Shown: positions 1-9,180 of the stretch, piece by piece
Numbering within the stretch: the first letter of the stretch is position 1
Layout of the letters: each line of letters opens with the position of its first letter
Source of the DNA: Symsagittifera roscoffensis
Taxonomy: Eukaryota; Xenacoelomorpha; Acoela; Convolutidae
Reading direction: 5' to 3'
DNA length: 64,000 bases
Assembly (NCBI RefSeq): GCF_963678635.1
Contig: NC_087071.1
Span: 7,703,624-7,767,623 of the forward strand
The notes under the pieces: generated by a model
Told to the model about the DNA's origin: nothing
Seen by the model: only the letters and a program-made list of their open reading frames with translations
The model's database searches: none
Translations under genes and position numbers: made by a program

Positions 1-2
1 AA

Positions 3-1982
3 AAGACGTCGAGGCAGCGGGTCAAGGCCCGGATCTCGACAAGCACGAAGTTACCTGGGACCGACAGGGTTACACCACCACTAGTAACGCCACTGGTGGA
101 TAACGGGGCAGCACTAGAGGAAGCCTTAAACAACATAGTGGACAGTTTAGGAGAACAAAACGAGCAAATGTCAATAAGGATGAGTGAACTAGAAAGAGCA
201 GTTCACATTGAGAGAGAAAGGCTGCGGGAAGAAATAAACCGCAACACACAAGAAGTTGACAGGAGCGAAAAACGCTTGAAAGAGAGAACGGATGAACACA
301 TGACGAGGAACTTGTCGCGGATGACAAGAGAGGCGGAACAGAGGGAGTTACGCTTAAGAGCCGACATAGAGAAGTTAAGAATACAGCAAGAGCAGTCTCT
401 TGGGACTCTTGACACAAAGATAGATGCGATGATGGAGAGGCGAACTCAGGCTATCATGGATAGGTTGGACGGGCTACTAAGCAGCAAAAGTGGACCAAAA
501 GAAGGAGAACCGAATTCGGGAGGTCCCAGCAGGGAACCGAAGGTGAACTTCAATGAACATCAAAAGAGGAAGACGTATGGATCCACTAGAGGCAGGGGCA
601 AATCATCAGGCTATGCCACAAGGGATAATGGAGCATGGGGCCCGAACAATAGAGCAAGTTCAACGGGGAACAGACGAACCTCTAACGAACGACCAACGCA
701 AGGCGCACAGGCGACTGGGAGAAGTGATTCCGGCAACAGGGGGCATGCAAGCCCGAGGAGGGGTCACGTGGGCCAAGCGGGAAGTGCTCACGGTGATTCG
801 GATTGCAGGGATGCACCGCACACAGAGCCTTCGACGAGGTGTGAGGACACTCAAGCGGGACACTCAAGGGATGCTACGGCAATGGCCACAGCATTTGAAC
901 CCCTGAACAGGTCTCTGGAGACATTCCTGACGAAGTTATCTAGAACCAATGAACGCAGTGAGAAGTCCAGAAGAGTCTTTAAAAAGCCGAGATGCTACAA
1001 AGATGAATCTGATGGCTGTATTGATACCTGGATAGAGGTAATGAAGCTGCATTTCGAGGAAGAGGACTTGTCTGAGAGACAGGGATGCAGCGCGCTCACC
1101 AGCAACTTAGAAGGGACAGCCCTGAACTGTGTCATGGCTAAGAAACAGTATCAACGTGACACTGCAGAGAAAATCTTCGAAATCTTGTTAAACCGTTTCG
1201 GATCAGGGGTGCAGGGGCACCAGGCGATGATGCGCTTCGAGAAACGGAGGCAACGGGAAGATGAAACCATAGACAAGTTTCTCGATGATTTGGAAATGCT
1301 GAGAAGACGCAGCCAACCGGATGAGTCAAACCGAAGGATGAACCTGGCCGTAGCCTCAAAATTCATCGATGGTGTGAAAAACTATGAACTTCGTACGATG
1401 CTAGCAACGCATTACACACCACTATCAACAAATGCGCCAACACCGGAGGAGTTGAGGCTCAAATCAAAAGAGTATCTTTTGTTGAAACCTCCTTCGAGAT
1501 CTGGATATTACAAGAACAATTATGGCAATTTTAACAACGGACCAGCGAACCAAGGGAACAATTGGTACAAACCGAGGGACGATATGGACAAGAAGCGCTC
1601 TTGTGCTAACTGTAGTTCAACAGACCATCATGTGTCAGCATGCCCAGCTTACAAACAAGGCATGAAAGCAATAGGCTTTAGCCTCGAGGACGAAGATGCG
1701 TCAGAGTTGGACCATGAGGATTTCATGAGAGGAGTAATTGCGAAATTTGGCCCCAGGTGTTTCTTTTGCAACTTGGAAGGTCATTTTAAATCAGATTGTC
1801 CGCAATTCTGGGATGCAGTGGCAGACATCAAGCATCCAAGGCATGAAGAAGCTTTGTCAGGAGTGAAAGCAAGCAAGGCTCGACTTTTGAGCGAAGCAGA
1901 GGCACGCAGGAAGGACAAACCTCAAGAGCTGGCGGCAAAGAAAATGCAAGCGGTAACAGAAGAAGCACGTGATCGATTATAA
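3..1982 (+). CDS. gag: Gag polyprotein of the giant element, 5' partial
   Basis: The frame is open from base 3 with no ATG, so the true start is probably upstream of the window. The N-terminal ~115 residues are a charged, heptad-like coiled coil. A Gly/Ser/Arg-rich linker follows. A helical retrotransposon capsid-type region spans about 940-1,490. Two CCHC zinc knuckles of spacing CX2CX4HX4C follow: one at about 1,603-1,645 (CANCSSTDHH...) and one at about 1,759-1,800 (CFFCNLEGHF...). Zinc knuckles bind the element's RNA during packaging. The C-terminus is again coiled-coil-like and overlaps the next ORF by 14 nt in a different frame, as expected for a Gag/Pol junction decoded by frameshifting. 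I see no break inside this ORF. The family is clear; the exact clade is not. Confidence 0.85.
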   Translation, partial: KTSRQRVKARISTSTKLPGTDRVTPPLVTPLVDNGAALEEALNNIVDSLGEQNEQMSIRMSELERAVHIERERLREEINRNTQEVDRSEKRLKERTDEHMTRNLSRMTREAEQRELRLRADIEKLRIQQEQSLGTLDTKIDAMMERRTQAIMDRLDGLLSSKSGPKEGEPNSGGPSREPKVNFNEHQKRKTYGSTRGRGKSSGYATRDNGAWGPNNRASSTGNRRTSNERPTQGAQATGRSDSGNRGHASPRRGHVGQAGSAHGDSDCRDAPHTEPSTRCEDTQAGHSRDATAMATAFEPLNRSLETFLTKLSRTNERSEKSRRVFKKPRCYKDESDGCIDTWIEVMKLHFEEEDLSERQGCSALTSNLEGTALNCVMAKKQYQRDTAEKIFEILLNRFGSGVQGHQAMMRFEKRRQREDETIDKFLDDLEMLRRRSQPDESNRRMNLAVASKFIDGVKNYELRTMLATHYTPLSTNAPTPEELRLKSKEYLLLKPPSRSGYYKNNYGNFNNGPANQGNNWYKPRDDMDKKRSCANCSSTDHHVSACPAYKQGMKAIGFSLEDEDASELDHEDFMRGVIAKFGPRCFFCNLEGHFKSDCPQFWDAVADIKHPRHEEALSGVKASKARLLSEAEARRKDKPQELAAKKMQAVTEEARDRL

Positions 1983-3912
1983 GGCAGCCGCAAAGGATGC
2001 TCTAAATAGAGTACAGCAGGAATTGGTGACAAAAGAGATCGAACAAAAAGTGAAACTTGAACTGGAAAATGAAAAGCTTCAGGAGCAACTGAATACCTTC
2101 GAAGCAACGGAGTTCGAGGAGACGAAAACACCAAGCAGTTTAGATATGAAACTTAAAGTGATCTCCGGTAAGAGGTTCGGCATGGCGCCGCAAGGAAAGA
2201 AGATACAGTCGATAATCTCAGTGGCTGGACACCAGGTAATAAGAAATCTAAGTGAACCATCAGAGTTCACTTTAATGCATTTGGACACATATGCAGATTA
2301 TCTGAGGCAGGTGGAGCCACGCACTGAGTCGAGAGCTGTGCGAGCACTACTAACGACGGGTGGCCCTCGCATGAAAAAACTTCATGGACGCTACTTGGAG
2401 GTCTATGGGCCGTATCAAATAATGCTGAACGTGGATGGAATCAGCATCTACACCAGGACTTACATAACAACAGATGATGACCAAATGGGGCAGATCTATT
2501 TGGGTGAAGAGGAACTCAAAGTCCGCAGGATAGGCCATGACGCCATGATGGAACAAGACGCGGTACATATTGGATATGAAGCAGATGTGACAGCACATCT
2601 GCTCGACACCAACGGAACAAAAATCGGAGTCACAGGGCTTCTGGACACAGGCGCGGTGGTGAGTGTGATGCCGATAAAAACCTGGGAAAGAATGGGCTTC
2701 ACGCGGGAAGATCTGATTCCTACGAATCTCCGACTAGCCGCTGCAAATCGAGGAGCTATCTACGTAGCCGGAAGAACACCGGTGACGGTCCTTCAAATGG
2801 GAGGACGGAACCTTTGGATGAGCTTCCTGGTGGTAGAGAATCTGGACGACGCCGACCAATTCATCTTGGGCAGAGATTTTGTCAGGAACTTTGACGTGAT
2901 GATTGACTTGAACAACGGTCTTATACGGATTAGAAACCCGGACCGAAAGTATGTTAAGAAACCAATTAATAGGATAATAACAGACGAGAATAAGGTACCA
3001 GTTTTTTTTGGTAGAAAAGTAAAATTACAACCAGGACAAGCTGTGGTAGCAATTTTTAGAATGAGAAATTTAAATTTGTTAAGTGATAGTAAACAGGTTT
3101 GCTTAGTACCGAATCCAAATAGTCAGAGTTCGGTGATTTTAGGCCGGAGCTTCTCGGTAACGCGAAACGGACTGTGTGTCAGTGTGTTGTTGAACACACT
3201 GGACACCACGGTTTCAATCCAGCGTGGAAAGAAGCTTGGTTACGCATTGCCGATGAGGACCGACTATGAAGAGACACAAAACTTGAAGAAATATAGTGTC
3301 AAAAACTGTCCTTATCATGCCAATAAAGATAAAATTTTAAAGAGGATTGATGAATTAAAATCTATTCATAAATTGTTTTCAATGAAATCCGAAACGGACG
3401 ACGGCTTATCAAGCTGCTCGAATTTTCCGGAACGCCCCTCGTCATATGAACTAGAATCTGACAAGCCGGTTTTGCCAGAGATAGAACATTTAAAAGGGAA
3501 AATAAGTGAGGGGGATTTCGAAAAATTGCGGGACCTCCTAAATCGGAACGCTGATGTATTTTCAAAACATAAGGCGGATATTGGTTGTTGTAATTTCGTC
3601 GAACACGAGATCGAACTAGAAGAAGGCGCCGTCCCCCATAGGGAAGGCGCAAGGCGAATGACGCCACAGAAATCGGAAGCGTGCCGAGCAGAAATAGAAA
3701 TGTTGCTTGAATACGACATGATAGAACCCTCGAAATCGCCGTGGGCTTGCGGGGTAGTAATGGCGAAAAAGAAAGGGGGGCAGCTTAGATTTTGTTGCGA
3801 CTTTCGTTACTTGAACGCGGTAACGATTAAAGATGCGTACCCGATACCGCGAATAGACGAGAGAGCCTATCTAAACTTGGTGATGCCAAGTTCTTCACCA
3901 CATTGGACTTAG
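1969..3912 (+). CDS. pol: Pol part 1: aspartic protease and start of reverse transcriptase
   Basis: This frame is +1 relative to gag and has no convincing own start, so it is probably reached by ribosomal frameshifting in the 1,969-1,982 overlap. It opens with about 45 residues of coiled coil that continue the end of Gag. A retropepsin core shows the catalytic LLDTGA motif at about 2,638-2,655 and the later ILGRDF strand at about 2,863-2,880. The RT fingers begin near 3,600 and include the SPWACGVVMAKKK and FCCDFRYLN motifs and the YPIPRID block. The frame then breaks near 3,858-3,866, in the middle of a conserved RT motif, and runs out at 3,912. A two-base excess inside a GAGAGAG run explains the break, so this is damage (or a sequence error) rather than a domain end. 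Protease cuts the polyprotein; RT copies the RNA to DNA. Confidence 0.85.
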   Translation: MIDYKAAAKDALNRVQQELVTKEIEQKVKLELENEKLQEQLNTFEATEFEETKTPSSLDMKLKVISGKRFGMAPQGKKIQSIISVAGHQVIRNLSEPSEFTLMHLDTYADYLRQVEPRTESRAVRALLTTGGPRMKKLHGRYLEVYGPYQIMLNVDGISIYTRTYITTDDDQMGQIYLGEEELKVRRIGHDAMMEQDAVHIGYEADVTAHLLDTNGTKIGVTGLLDTGAVVSVMPIKTWERMGFTREDLIPTNLRLAAANRGAIYVAGRTPVTVLQMGGRNLWMSFLVVENLDDADQFILGRDFVRNFDVMIDLNNGLIRIRNPDRKYVKKPINRIITDENKVPVFFGRKVKLQPGQAVVAIFRMRNLNLLSDSKQVCLVPNPNSQSSVILGRSFSVTRNGLCVSVLLNTLDTTVSIQRGKKLGYALPMRTDYEETQNLKKYSVKNCPYHANKDKILKRIDELKSIHKLFSMKSETDDGLSSCSNFPERPSSYELESDKPVLPEIEHLKGKISEGDFEKLRDLLNRNADVFSKHKADIGCCNFVEHEIELEEGAVPHREGARRMTPQKSEACRAEIEMLLEYDMIEPSKSPWACGVVMAKKKGGQLRFCCDFRYLNAVTIKDAYPIPRIDERAYLNLVMPSSSPHWT

Positions 3913-5495
3913 GTTCTGCCTTCTGGCAGGTCCCTCTGCGAAAGAAGGACAGGGATAAAACTGGTTTCGCGTGCGAATTGGGGTTGTACCAGTGGAAGAG
4001 GATGCCCTTCGGCTTGTGCAATGCAACAGCAACTTTTCAAAGGCTGATGGCTCAGGCTTTGACAGGAGTGACCAAAAAGTACGGGAATCTCTTGATGTGC
4101 TACGTGGATGACGTAGTCATAGCGACACCGAGCCTAGAGGATCACATTGATCGGCTCGATGAGGTCTTCGGATGTATGAAAAGAGCAGGCTTGAAATGCA
4201 AACCATCGAAATGTGAAATCCTTAGGGATTCGATCAAGTACCTGGGAAGAATGGTGAACAGGCATGGTGTAAGGCCAGATCCGGAAGCAGTAGAGGCTGT
4301 GCTGACATGGAAGGCTCCGAGAACGGACACACAGCTAATGAGCTTCCTGGGGTTTGCCAATTACTACCGAGAATTCATTAAGGGATACGCGGACAAAGTG
4401 TATCCGATGCAGAAGCTGATGCGCAACAAAGGGAAGAAGTTCGAATGGAACGATGAAGCACAAGTTGCTTTCGAGAACATAAAGCGGGAACTGTGCGAAG
4501 CGCCAGTGCTGGGCATGCCTACAGAAAAGGGCATGTATGTTCTTGACACAGACGCATCGGTGGTGGCCATCTCAGGAATCTTGCATCAAGAGCAAGAATG
4601 GAACGGAAGAACAGTTCTCCGTCCCATTGCATACGGCAGCAAGGTCGTGAGTGACACAGAGATGAAATATGGCGCACCAAAAGCAGAAATGTTTGCAGTA
4701 GTCACCTTTCTGGAAAAGTACCGTGCATACTTGGGGAGCGCTCCCTTCAAGTTGCGCGTGGACAACAGGGCGTTATCCTGGTTGAAAACCTACTCGATTG
4801 ATCAGAGTTATATTGGTAGATGGATAGTAAGATTGGATGGCTACCATATGATAATCGAGCATAGGATGCGCGATAAACACCAGAATGCTGATAGCCTCAG
4901 CAAGAAAACTGAGTTCTATGAAAGATTAGAGCAGAAGCAAGCCAATCAGGCGGAAATAAAGGAGGGATTCTCGTTTCTAGACAAGGAAACTTATGAAGCG
5001 CTTCCCTTAACGAGATGGTTGGATAAGTCTGGACATCCAATTCCAGGACATCCTGAGTTACCTGTAGAGAAAGCAGCCGAGATAAAGATCCTGTCAAAGG
5101 AGGACCCGATCCCGTTGGATTTGCTGCTGCGCTCGAACCTGGTCCAGCAAGAACTCTCTCGCATGAATATAAACAGCCTCTCATTACTGGATAAAACGGT
5201 GCAAGTCACACCACAAGTGATGCGGATGCTGGGTGGATTGTTAGAAAGAGAAGTGACCAGAGATGACCCCGAGTGGACGGCAGCAGTGGCATCGCTAACA
5301 GTCAGGGAGAAAGTAAAGATCATGCCGTCCAAACGACAACACGAAGAGAACGAGAGGGATTGTAGGACAATAGTTCAGCAACTAGTATCCTCAATACCCC
5401 AAGAGATTTTAACCAGTACTTCTTACGGACAGAAAGAACAGGAGAGCGGCAATCTGTCACCTTTGTGGACCGGGAGGAAGAGGGTGAACTTGTAG
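3864..5495 (+). CDS. pol: Pol part 2: reverse transcriptase palm and RNase H
   Basis: The frame is open from 3,864 and continues the RT exactly where the previous ORF is lost. It carries LDLGSAFWQV, the FGLCNATATFQRLM block, and the catalytic YVDD at 4,101-4,112. The thumb and connection (LGFANYYREFI) follow. A Ty3-type RNase H comes next, with a DTDAS metal-binding aspartate near 4,548-4,562, GAPKAEMFAVV for the glutamate, and the downstream LRVDNRALSW and H-x-NADSLS motifs at about 4,756-4,910. All key residues I would expect are present. The last ~180 residues (about 4,930-5,495) are a charged linker with no domain I recognise. The ORF leaves frame somewhere in 5,366-5,495 and continues in the next ORF. 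Confidence 0.88.
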   Translation, partial: SLSKLGDAKFFTTLDLGSAFWQVPLRKKDRDKTGFACELGLYQWKRMPFGLCNATATFQRLMAQALTGVTKKYGNLLMCYVDDVVIATPSLEDHIDRLDEVFGCMKRAGLKCKPSKCEILRDSIKYLGRMVNRHGVRPDPEAVEAVLTWKAPRTDTQLMSFLGFANYYREFIKGYADKVYPMQKLMRNKGKKFEWNDEAQVAFENIKRELCEAPVLGMPTEKGMYVLDTDASVVAISGILHQEQEWNGRTVLRPIAYGSKVVSDTEMKYGAPKAEMFAVVTFLEKYRAYLGSAPFKLRVDNRALSWLKTYSIDQSYIGRWIVRLDGYHMIIEHRMRDKHQNADSLSKKTEFYERLEQKQANQAEIKEGFSFLDKETYEALPLTRWLDKSGHPIPGHPELPVEKAAEIKILSKEDPIPLDLLLRSNLVQQELSRMNINSLSLLDKTVQVTPQVMRMLGGLLEREVTRDDPEWTAAVASLTVREKVKIMPSKRQHEENERDCRTIVQQLVSSIPQEILTSTSYGQKEQESGNLSPLWTGRKRVNL

Positions 5496-6991
5496 AACAA
5501 AATCTGCTGCAAGACTATTTGTCCGGGGAGAAGGATAAGGAGAAAGATCAAAGATCACAAGATCAACACCCGGCACAAGAAAATTTGTCCGGGGAGTCCG
5601 AGATAGACGAGAAAATTCCTGATGAGGAACAGGACCTAGAGAACAAGGTTTTGTCCGGGGAGTTCAGATGGATGCGAAGAAAGTACAGACATGATCTGGA
5701 GGAGCGTGCAGTATCCAGCATAACAACTTCGACGGATGACAATTCAGAAAGCTCAGGAATGAACACCTATTCAGACAGGGATTCGACCTCGGGATCAGAA
5801 CTGTCAGAACTGGCGATACACACGCTACTAGTGGAAACTCGGGCGAGAGACCTAGACAGAGAGGTGTACCAGGATCCGGACAGCGATCGCTACCTGATAC
5901 CGAGCGAAAGAGTCTTTGACAACGCAGCGGATGACTTGGAGACAATAGCGGTATCGAAACGTTCGATAGGCCTATTGCCACAGAAAGCGGTAGTCAGGAC
6001 TGATCTTCTGCCGTTTGAACAAGAAACACAGCCGTTGGCGAAGATTTGGTGCGTTAAGATGGAGGAAGACACACATCAACCCAACGAGCTGAATAGTCAG
6101 ATGAGGGTCATGAAGACGTACTTGAAGGCGAGATACAGACTCTCGGACCTTCTGAGGGCGCAGAGAAATGATCGCATGACAAGCAACCTGAAAAGGTGGA
6201 TCGAGAATGGTTCTCCGGATAAAGGGGACCTCGAGGAAGATAGTTATCGCATCCTGAGACAATACTTCATGCAGAAGGAAGGGAGATTATATTTGAACAA
6301 GGACGGAATTGTGGCTTGCAAAAGAAGGGAGGAAGACAGAGTCCTGTACAAGTATAACGCGATAGTATTACCGCAACTCTATCAGACAGAACTATTATTC
6401 AGGTCACATGATCAGATGGGCCATCAGGGGATCGACAAGGTATATCAGAGGATCCTGAAGCGCTTTGAGTGGCCTGGGATGAAAAAGGCATGCGAGAAAT
6501 GGGTGACAGCATGTCTGTCATGCCAACAGGTCAAGGATCCTAGGAAGTTGCGATTTCCTCTGCAATCGATCGAGTCGTCTGAATTCAATGAGGTGGTACA
6601 AATAGATCACCAAAAGATATGCATGACGGACAATGGTTACAATCAGGTGCTGGTCATGATAGATCATTTTACGAAGTATGCAGAGGCCGTGCCCTGCATA
6701 ACTGCCTCGGCGGAAGAGACATGCGACCACCTGATTAATACATGGATAGCAAGACACGGTTGTCCGATCACGTTTCAATCGGACAATGGAACAGCTTTCG
6801 TAGGAGAGCTTACGAAAGAGCTTATGAGACGCTCACAAGTCGCTCAAGCTCACTCCACGACGTACCACCCTCAGACGAATGGCTTAGTGGAAAGACAGAA
6901 TAGGACGTTAGTGTCGATGCTGAGAGTATATTGTTCCAGGTACATGACCGATTGGGACAGATACCTTCCACAGGTGATAAGGGGCATATAA
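5366..6991 (+). CDS. pol: Pol part 3: charged linker and integrase zinc-binding and DDE core
   Basis: The frame is open after a stop at 5,363. The first ~330 residues are acidic and low in complexity. They contain three LSGE peptides exactly 22 residues apart (5,518, 5,584 and 5,650); the 13 nt coding for each are identical, although the DNA between them has diverged. The integrase follows. Its HHCC zinc-binding domain lies at about 6,409-6,535 (H..H...CLSC). The DDE core has Asp 6,605-6,607, Asp 6,782-6,784 and Glu 6,890-6,892, and the last two are separated by the usual 35 residues. Integrase inserts the cDNA into the chromosome. The frame is lost just before 6,984, inside the conserved region after the catalytic Glu, by what looks like a one-base excess next to a GGGG run. 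Confidence 0.88.
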   Translation, partial: DNSSATSILNTPRDFNQYFLRTERTGERQSVTFVDREEEGELVEQNLLQDYLSGEKDKEKDQRSQDQHPAQENLSGESEIDEKIPDEEQDLENKVLSGEFRWMRRKYRHDLEERAVSSITTSTDDNSESSGMNTYSDRDSTSGSELSELAIHTLLVETRARDLDREVYQDPDSDRYLIPSERVFDNAADDLETIAVSKRSIGLLPQKAVVRTDLLPFEQETQPLAKIWCVKMEEDTHQPNELNSQMRVMKTYLKARYRLSDLLRAQRNDRMTSNLKRWIENGSPDKGDLEEDSYRILRQYFMQKEGRLYLNKDGIVACKRREEDRVLYKYNAIVLPQLYQTELLFRSHDQMGHQGIDKVYQRILKRFEWPGMKKACEKWVTACLSCQQVKDPRKLRFPLQSIESSEFNEVVQIDHQKICMTDNGYNQVLVMIDHFTKYAEAVPCITASAEETCDHLINTWIARHGCPITFQSDNGTAFVGELTKELMRRSQVAQAHSTTYHPQTNGLVERQNRTLVSMLRVYCSRYMTDWDRYLPQVIRGI

Positions 6992-7376
6992 TAGCACGCA
7001 ACACTCCACCACTGGAGTCAGTCCACACATGATGCTAACTGGACACGAAAAGTCTTTACCCTTAACCTTCTTCTACCCAGAATATGAGGGAAAGAAAACA
7101 TCCCCGCAGGTCTACGTGAGGGATGTGATCAGACGCCAACAGGAGTTGAACGACTTGTGTAGACGAAACACTCAGCAGGCACAGGCAAGGCAGAGGAAAA
7201 GATTCGACAAGAAAGCAGCTGGTGCAAAGGCTTACTCGGTGGGAGACTACGTATGGGTATTTCAGAACGTTATACCACCGAAAGGAACAAAGAAGCTTCT
7301 GAAGAAGTGGAGGGGACCCTTCATGATTACAGAGGTGCACCAAGAGGGACGCTTTTATAGACTGAGTACTGGCTGA
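6984..7376 (+). CDS. pol: Pol part 4: integrase C-terminus with GPY/F module
   Basis: This continues the integrase after the one-base shift near 6,980; the frame is open from 6,984. It has the TTGVSPHMMLTG stretch typical of Ty3 integrases, a basic helical part, and a GPY/F module at about 7,306-7,330 (WRGPFMITEV). GPY/F modules in Ty3/gypsy integrases help multimerisation and DNA binding. The ORF stops at TGA 7,374-7,376, but the same frame reads on without another stop to 8,762. The TGA therefore looks like a nonsense mutation (or rarely a readthrough stop) rather than the natural end of Pol. Confidence 0.82.
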   Translation, partial: AYNSTQHSTTGVSPHMMLTGHEKSLPLTFFYPEYEGKKTSPQVYVRDVIRRQQELNDLCRRNTQQAQARQRKRFDKKAAGAKAYSVGDYVWVFQNVIPPKGTKKLLKKWRGPFMITEVHQEGRFYRLSTG

Positions 7377-8762
7377 GCCGCCCACTACGAGAACATCAAG
7401 CCACACAATCCATCGACAGAAGACTGGTGTATACCTGCAGACATGGAAGAAGGGGATTATCTAATGATGGAACCTGCTTGTGAGGTCAATGAAAAAGGCA
7501 CCAGGGAGAAGAACGATGGAAACGAAATCGTAGAAGAAGGTACGGATATACCGCTGGACCTGGATCCAGACGAAAAGATCGAAGCGGATGATGAAACCTT
7601 ACCCTACGCAGAAGAGGATTGGCAGGATCCCGAACAAGCAGAGGTTCCCAAGAACTTGGAAGCAGACCTTCCGTTCACGATGCAGACTCGTCAGAAGGAC
7701 GGGACGAGACCAAGAAAGAAGTACAATCCTTACGGTGACGACTTTGTAGTGGATAGGATAGATCTAAAGAAAACAGTGGAGGAAGTAGTGGGTTTAGAGG
7801 AAATAACTGTGTCACAAGACATTGACATAGTCAATGATCACAACGATCAGTGGGTTGACGACTGGTCGAAACCGGAGGTAGAATTTGACGATGAGCAACA
7901 GCAGTCATATGAACAAGACCAGACGAACCTGCGTGTCCTAGAGTGGCTGAATGACATGACCTCGGATCCAGAGAAGACCAGCGTCACGATTCAAGATGTA
8001 GATCGTGAAAGCATGAAATACATCAAGACTGAACGAGACGATCCTTCCTGGGCTGCCCATGAAGGACGTTTAATCATTCCAGCTTCAAATCTTGACTTAA
8101 TACCCGGTATGCGATCGACGAGGACGCCGATGGATATTTTTGTCCGGGGAGTGGGGGTAGGACTTACCCACACTGAAAACTTGATAATAAAAAAATTGAG
8201 AGTAGCAAGAGAAACAAGAGACTTAGAAGCAGAAACAGGCGAAGAACCTAAGAAACCTGACATAGGCTGGGTAGTTGAGTCATATTTTAACTTACCAAAT
8301 GAATATTCGAGTAACATAGTACGAACAGATAGTGATTTCATACTCACAAACAGAACATGTGCGATAGCGATCACCGCAGACATGAGTTTTAGGACAGCGC
8401 TAGCGGCAGATTTTAAGAGGGAATACAAAAACGTGGAATTCCTTTGGAAGCAACGACCAGGGATAGGGGGCGTAGCAGCCTTACCTCCGGCGGTGTCGCA
8501 GATACCGGGAAAGTACTTATGCTTCTTGGTAACGAGGGCGACAGAGAAGCAGCACGTGGACCCAGAAAATTTAGTCTTGTCTTTGACGAGGCTGAGGGAC
8601 TTCCTTGTGGAAATGGACGTGAAGGAGCTCTCGCTTCCGGTGTACGATCCAAACAGAGGAAGACTGCATCCTCGGGAATTGTACGCGCTTGTACATGTGA
8701 TATTCTCTGATACGAACATACAAGTGTATCTACATAAGAAATATTACTTAAGTATAGGCTGA
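7377..8762 (+). CDS. Pol C-terminal extension ending in a putative macrodomain
   Basis: In frame with the integrase tail across the single TGA at 7,374. An ATG at 7,443 could also serve as a start. From 7,443 it encodes 439 residues. The first ~250 are acidic, with a short basic RPRKK patch near 7,710-7,724. The last ~140 residues (about 8,328-8,755) have the layout of an ADP-ribose-binding macrodomain of the OARD1/Poa1 type. There is an AIAITADM strand where macrodomains have their first binding loop, a DFKREY helix, a KYLCFLVTRA strand, a helix resembling LxxSLxxLRDF, an ELSLPVYDPNRGRL loop and a final IQVYLH strand. This comes from reading the pattern, not from a search. The residues that bind or cleave ADP-ribose in OARD1 are not clearly conserved, so activity is uncertain. 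Macrodomains are not a standard part of Ty3 Pol. Confidence 0.6.
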   Translation, partial: AAHYENIKPHNPSTEDWCIPADMEEGDYLMMEPACEVNEKGTREKNDGNEIVEEGTDIPLDLDPDEKIEADDETLPYAEEDWQDPEQAEVPKNLEADLPFTMQTRQKDGTRPRKKYNPYGDDFVVDRIDLKKTVEEVVGLEEITVSQDIDIVNDHNDQWVDDWSKPEVEFDDEQQQSYEQDQTNLRVLEWLNDMTSDPEKTSVTIQDVDRESMKYIKTERDDPSWAAHEGRLIIPASNLDLIPGMRSTRTPMDIFVRGVGVGLTHTENLIIKKLRVARETRDLEAETGEEPKKPDIGWVVESYFNLPNEYSSNIVRTDSDFILTNRTCAIAITADMSFRTALAADFKREYKNVEFLWKQRPGIGGVAALPPAVSQIPGKYLCFLVTRATEKQHVDPENLVLSLTRLRDFLVEMDVKELSLPVYDPNRGRLHPRELYALVHVIFSDTNIQVYLHKKYYLSIG

Positions 8763-8817
8763 GTGATGTGAGAGAGGGTGTTAGGCCAAAGACCAAGTTA
8801 CATGTAATATGTGATAT

Positions 8818-8857
8818 GTATGTTATGTTATGTTATGTTATGTTATGTTATGTTATG
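8818..8857 (+). repeat. TATGT microsatellite
   Basis: About eight tandem copies of a TGTTA/TATGT pentamer lie in the spacer downstream of the macrodomain ORF. Confidence 0.9.
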
Positions 8858-8939
8858 TGTTAGGTTATTAAGATCATAGGTAAGTAGGGGTTAGTGACCA
8901 TGAATAACTAAATGACGATTTTGGGAATAGATCCAAAGT

Positions 8940-8952
8940 TTGGACTGTCCAA
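8940..8952. promoter_or_regulatory. Palindrome TTGGAC-T-GTCCAA
   Basis: Six-base perfect arms around a central T, core GGACTGTCC. Two other palindromes with the same core but different, still self-complementary flanks occur at 18,638-18,652 and 18,920-18,932. This could be a dimeric protein site or a small hairpin. Confidence 0.5.
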
Positions 8953-9090
8953 TCTTAGGTCGTATTCCAAAATTTTAGAAACCAAATGATTTTAATAAAT
9001 TTTAGGATAAATATCTTTTTATCTGAACTGTCTTTAAGCAAATTTTAACGATGTATGTTAAGGTGAAATTGACAAGTGTGACATTCGTGA

Positions 9091-9102
9091 TTTCTTTTCT
9101 AG
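9091..9102 (+). promoter_or_regulatory. Candidate splice acceptor before the second polyprotein
   Basis: TTTCTTTTCTAG is a strong polypyrimidine-AG signal 78 nt upstream of the ATG at 9,181. In env-bearing LTR elements a downstream ORF is expressed by splicing; here the donor would have to lie upstream of or within gag and is not identified. Confidence 0.35.
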
Positions 9103-9180
9103 ATCCTGATTGATCATTTAAAATTACTCACTTGAGTCAAGTTATCAAATCGAATCAAATCAAATTTGGAAAAAACAAGT

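Larger units (their letters stand above)
8763..9180 (+). promoter_or_regulatory. Non-coding spacer between the two polyproteins
   Basis: AT-rich, with no ORF. It holds a TATGT microsatellite (8,818-8,857), a perfect odd palindrome around GGACTGTCC (8,940-8,952), a word near 8,952 (ATCTTAGGTCGTATTC) that recurs near 18,731 with one change, and TGTGACATTCG at 9,077-9,087 that recurs at 18,939-18,949. A pyrimidine tract followed by TTCTTTTCTAG ends at 9,102, 78 nt before the ATG at 9,181, and would serve as a splice acceptor. It probably controls production of a separate mRNA for the second polyprotein; that role is inferred. Confidence 0.45.

Noticed and set aside
7991-8719. 242-codon open frame on the minus strand
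   Set aside because: It lies exactly opposite the macrodomain ORF. The Ser/Thr-rich translation reflects the purine-rich coding strand; no domain or signal.
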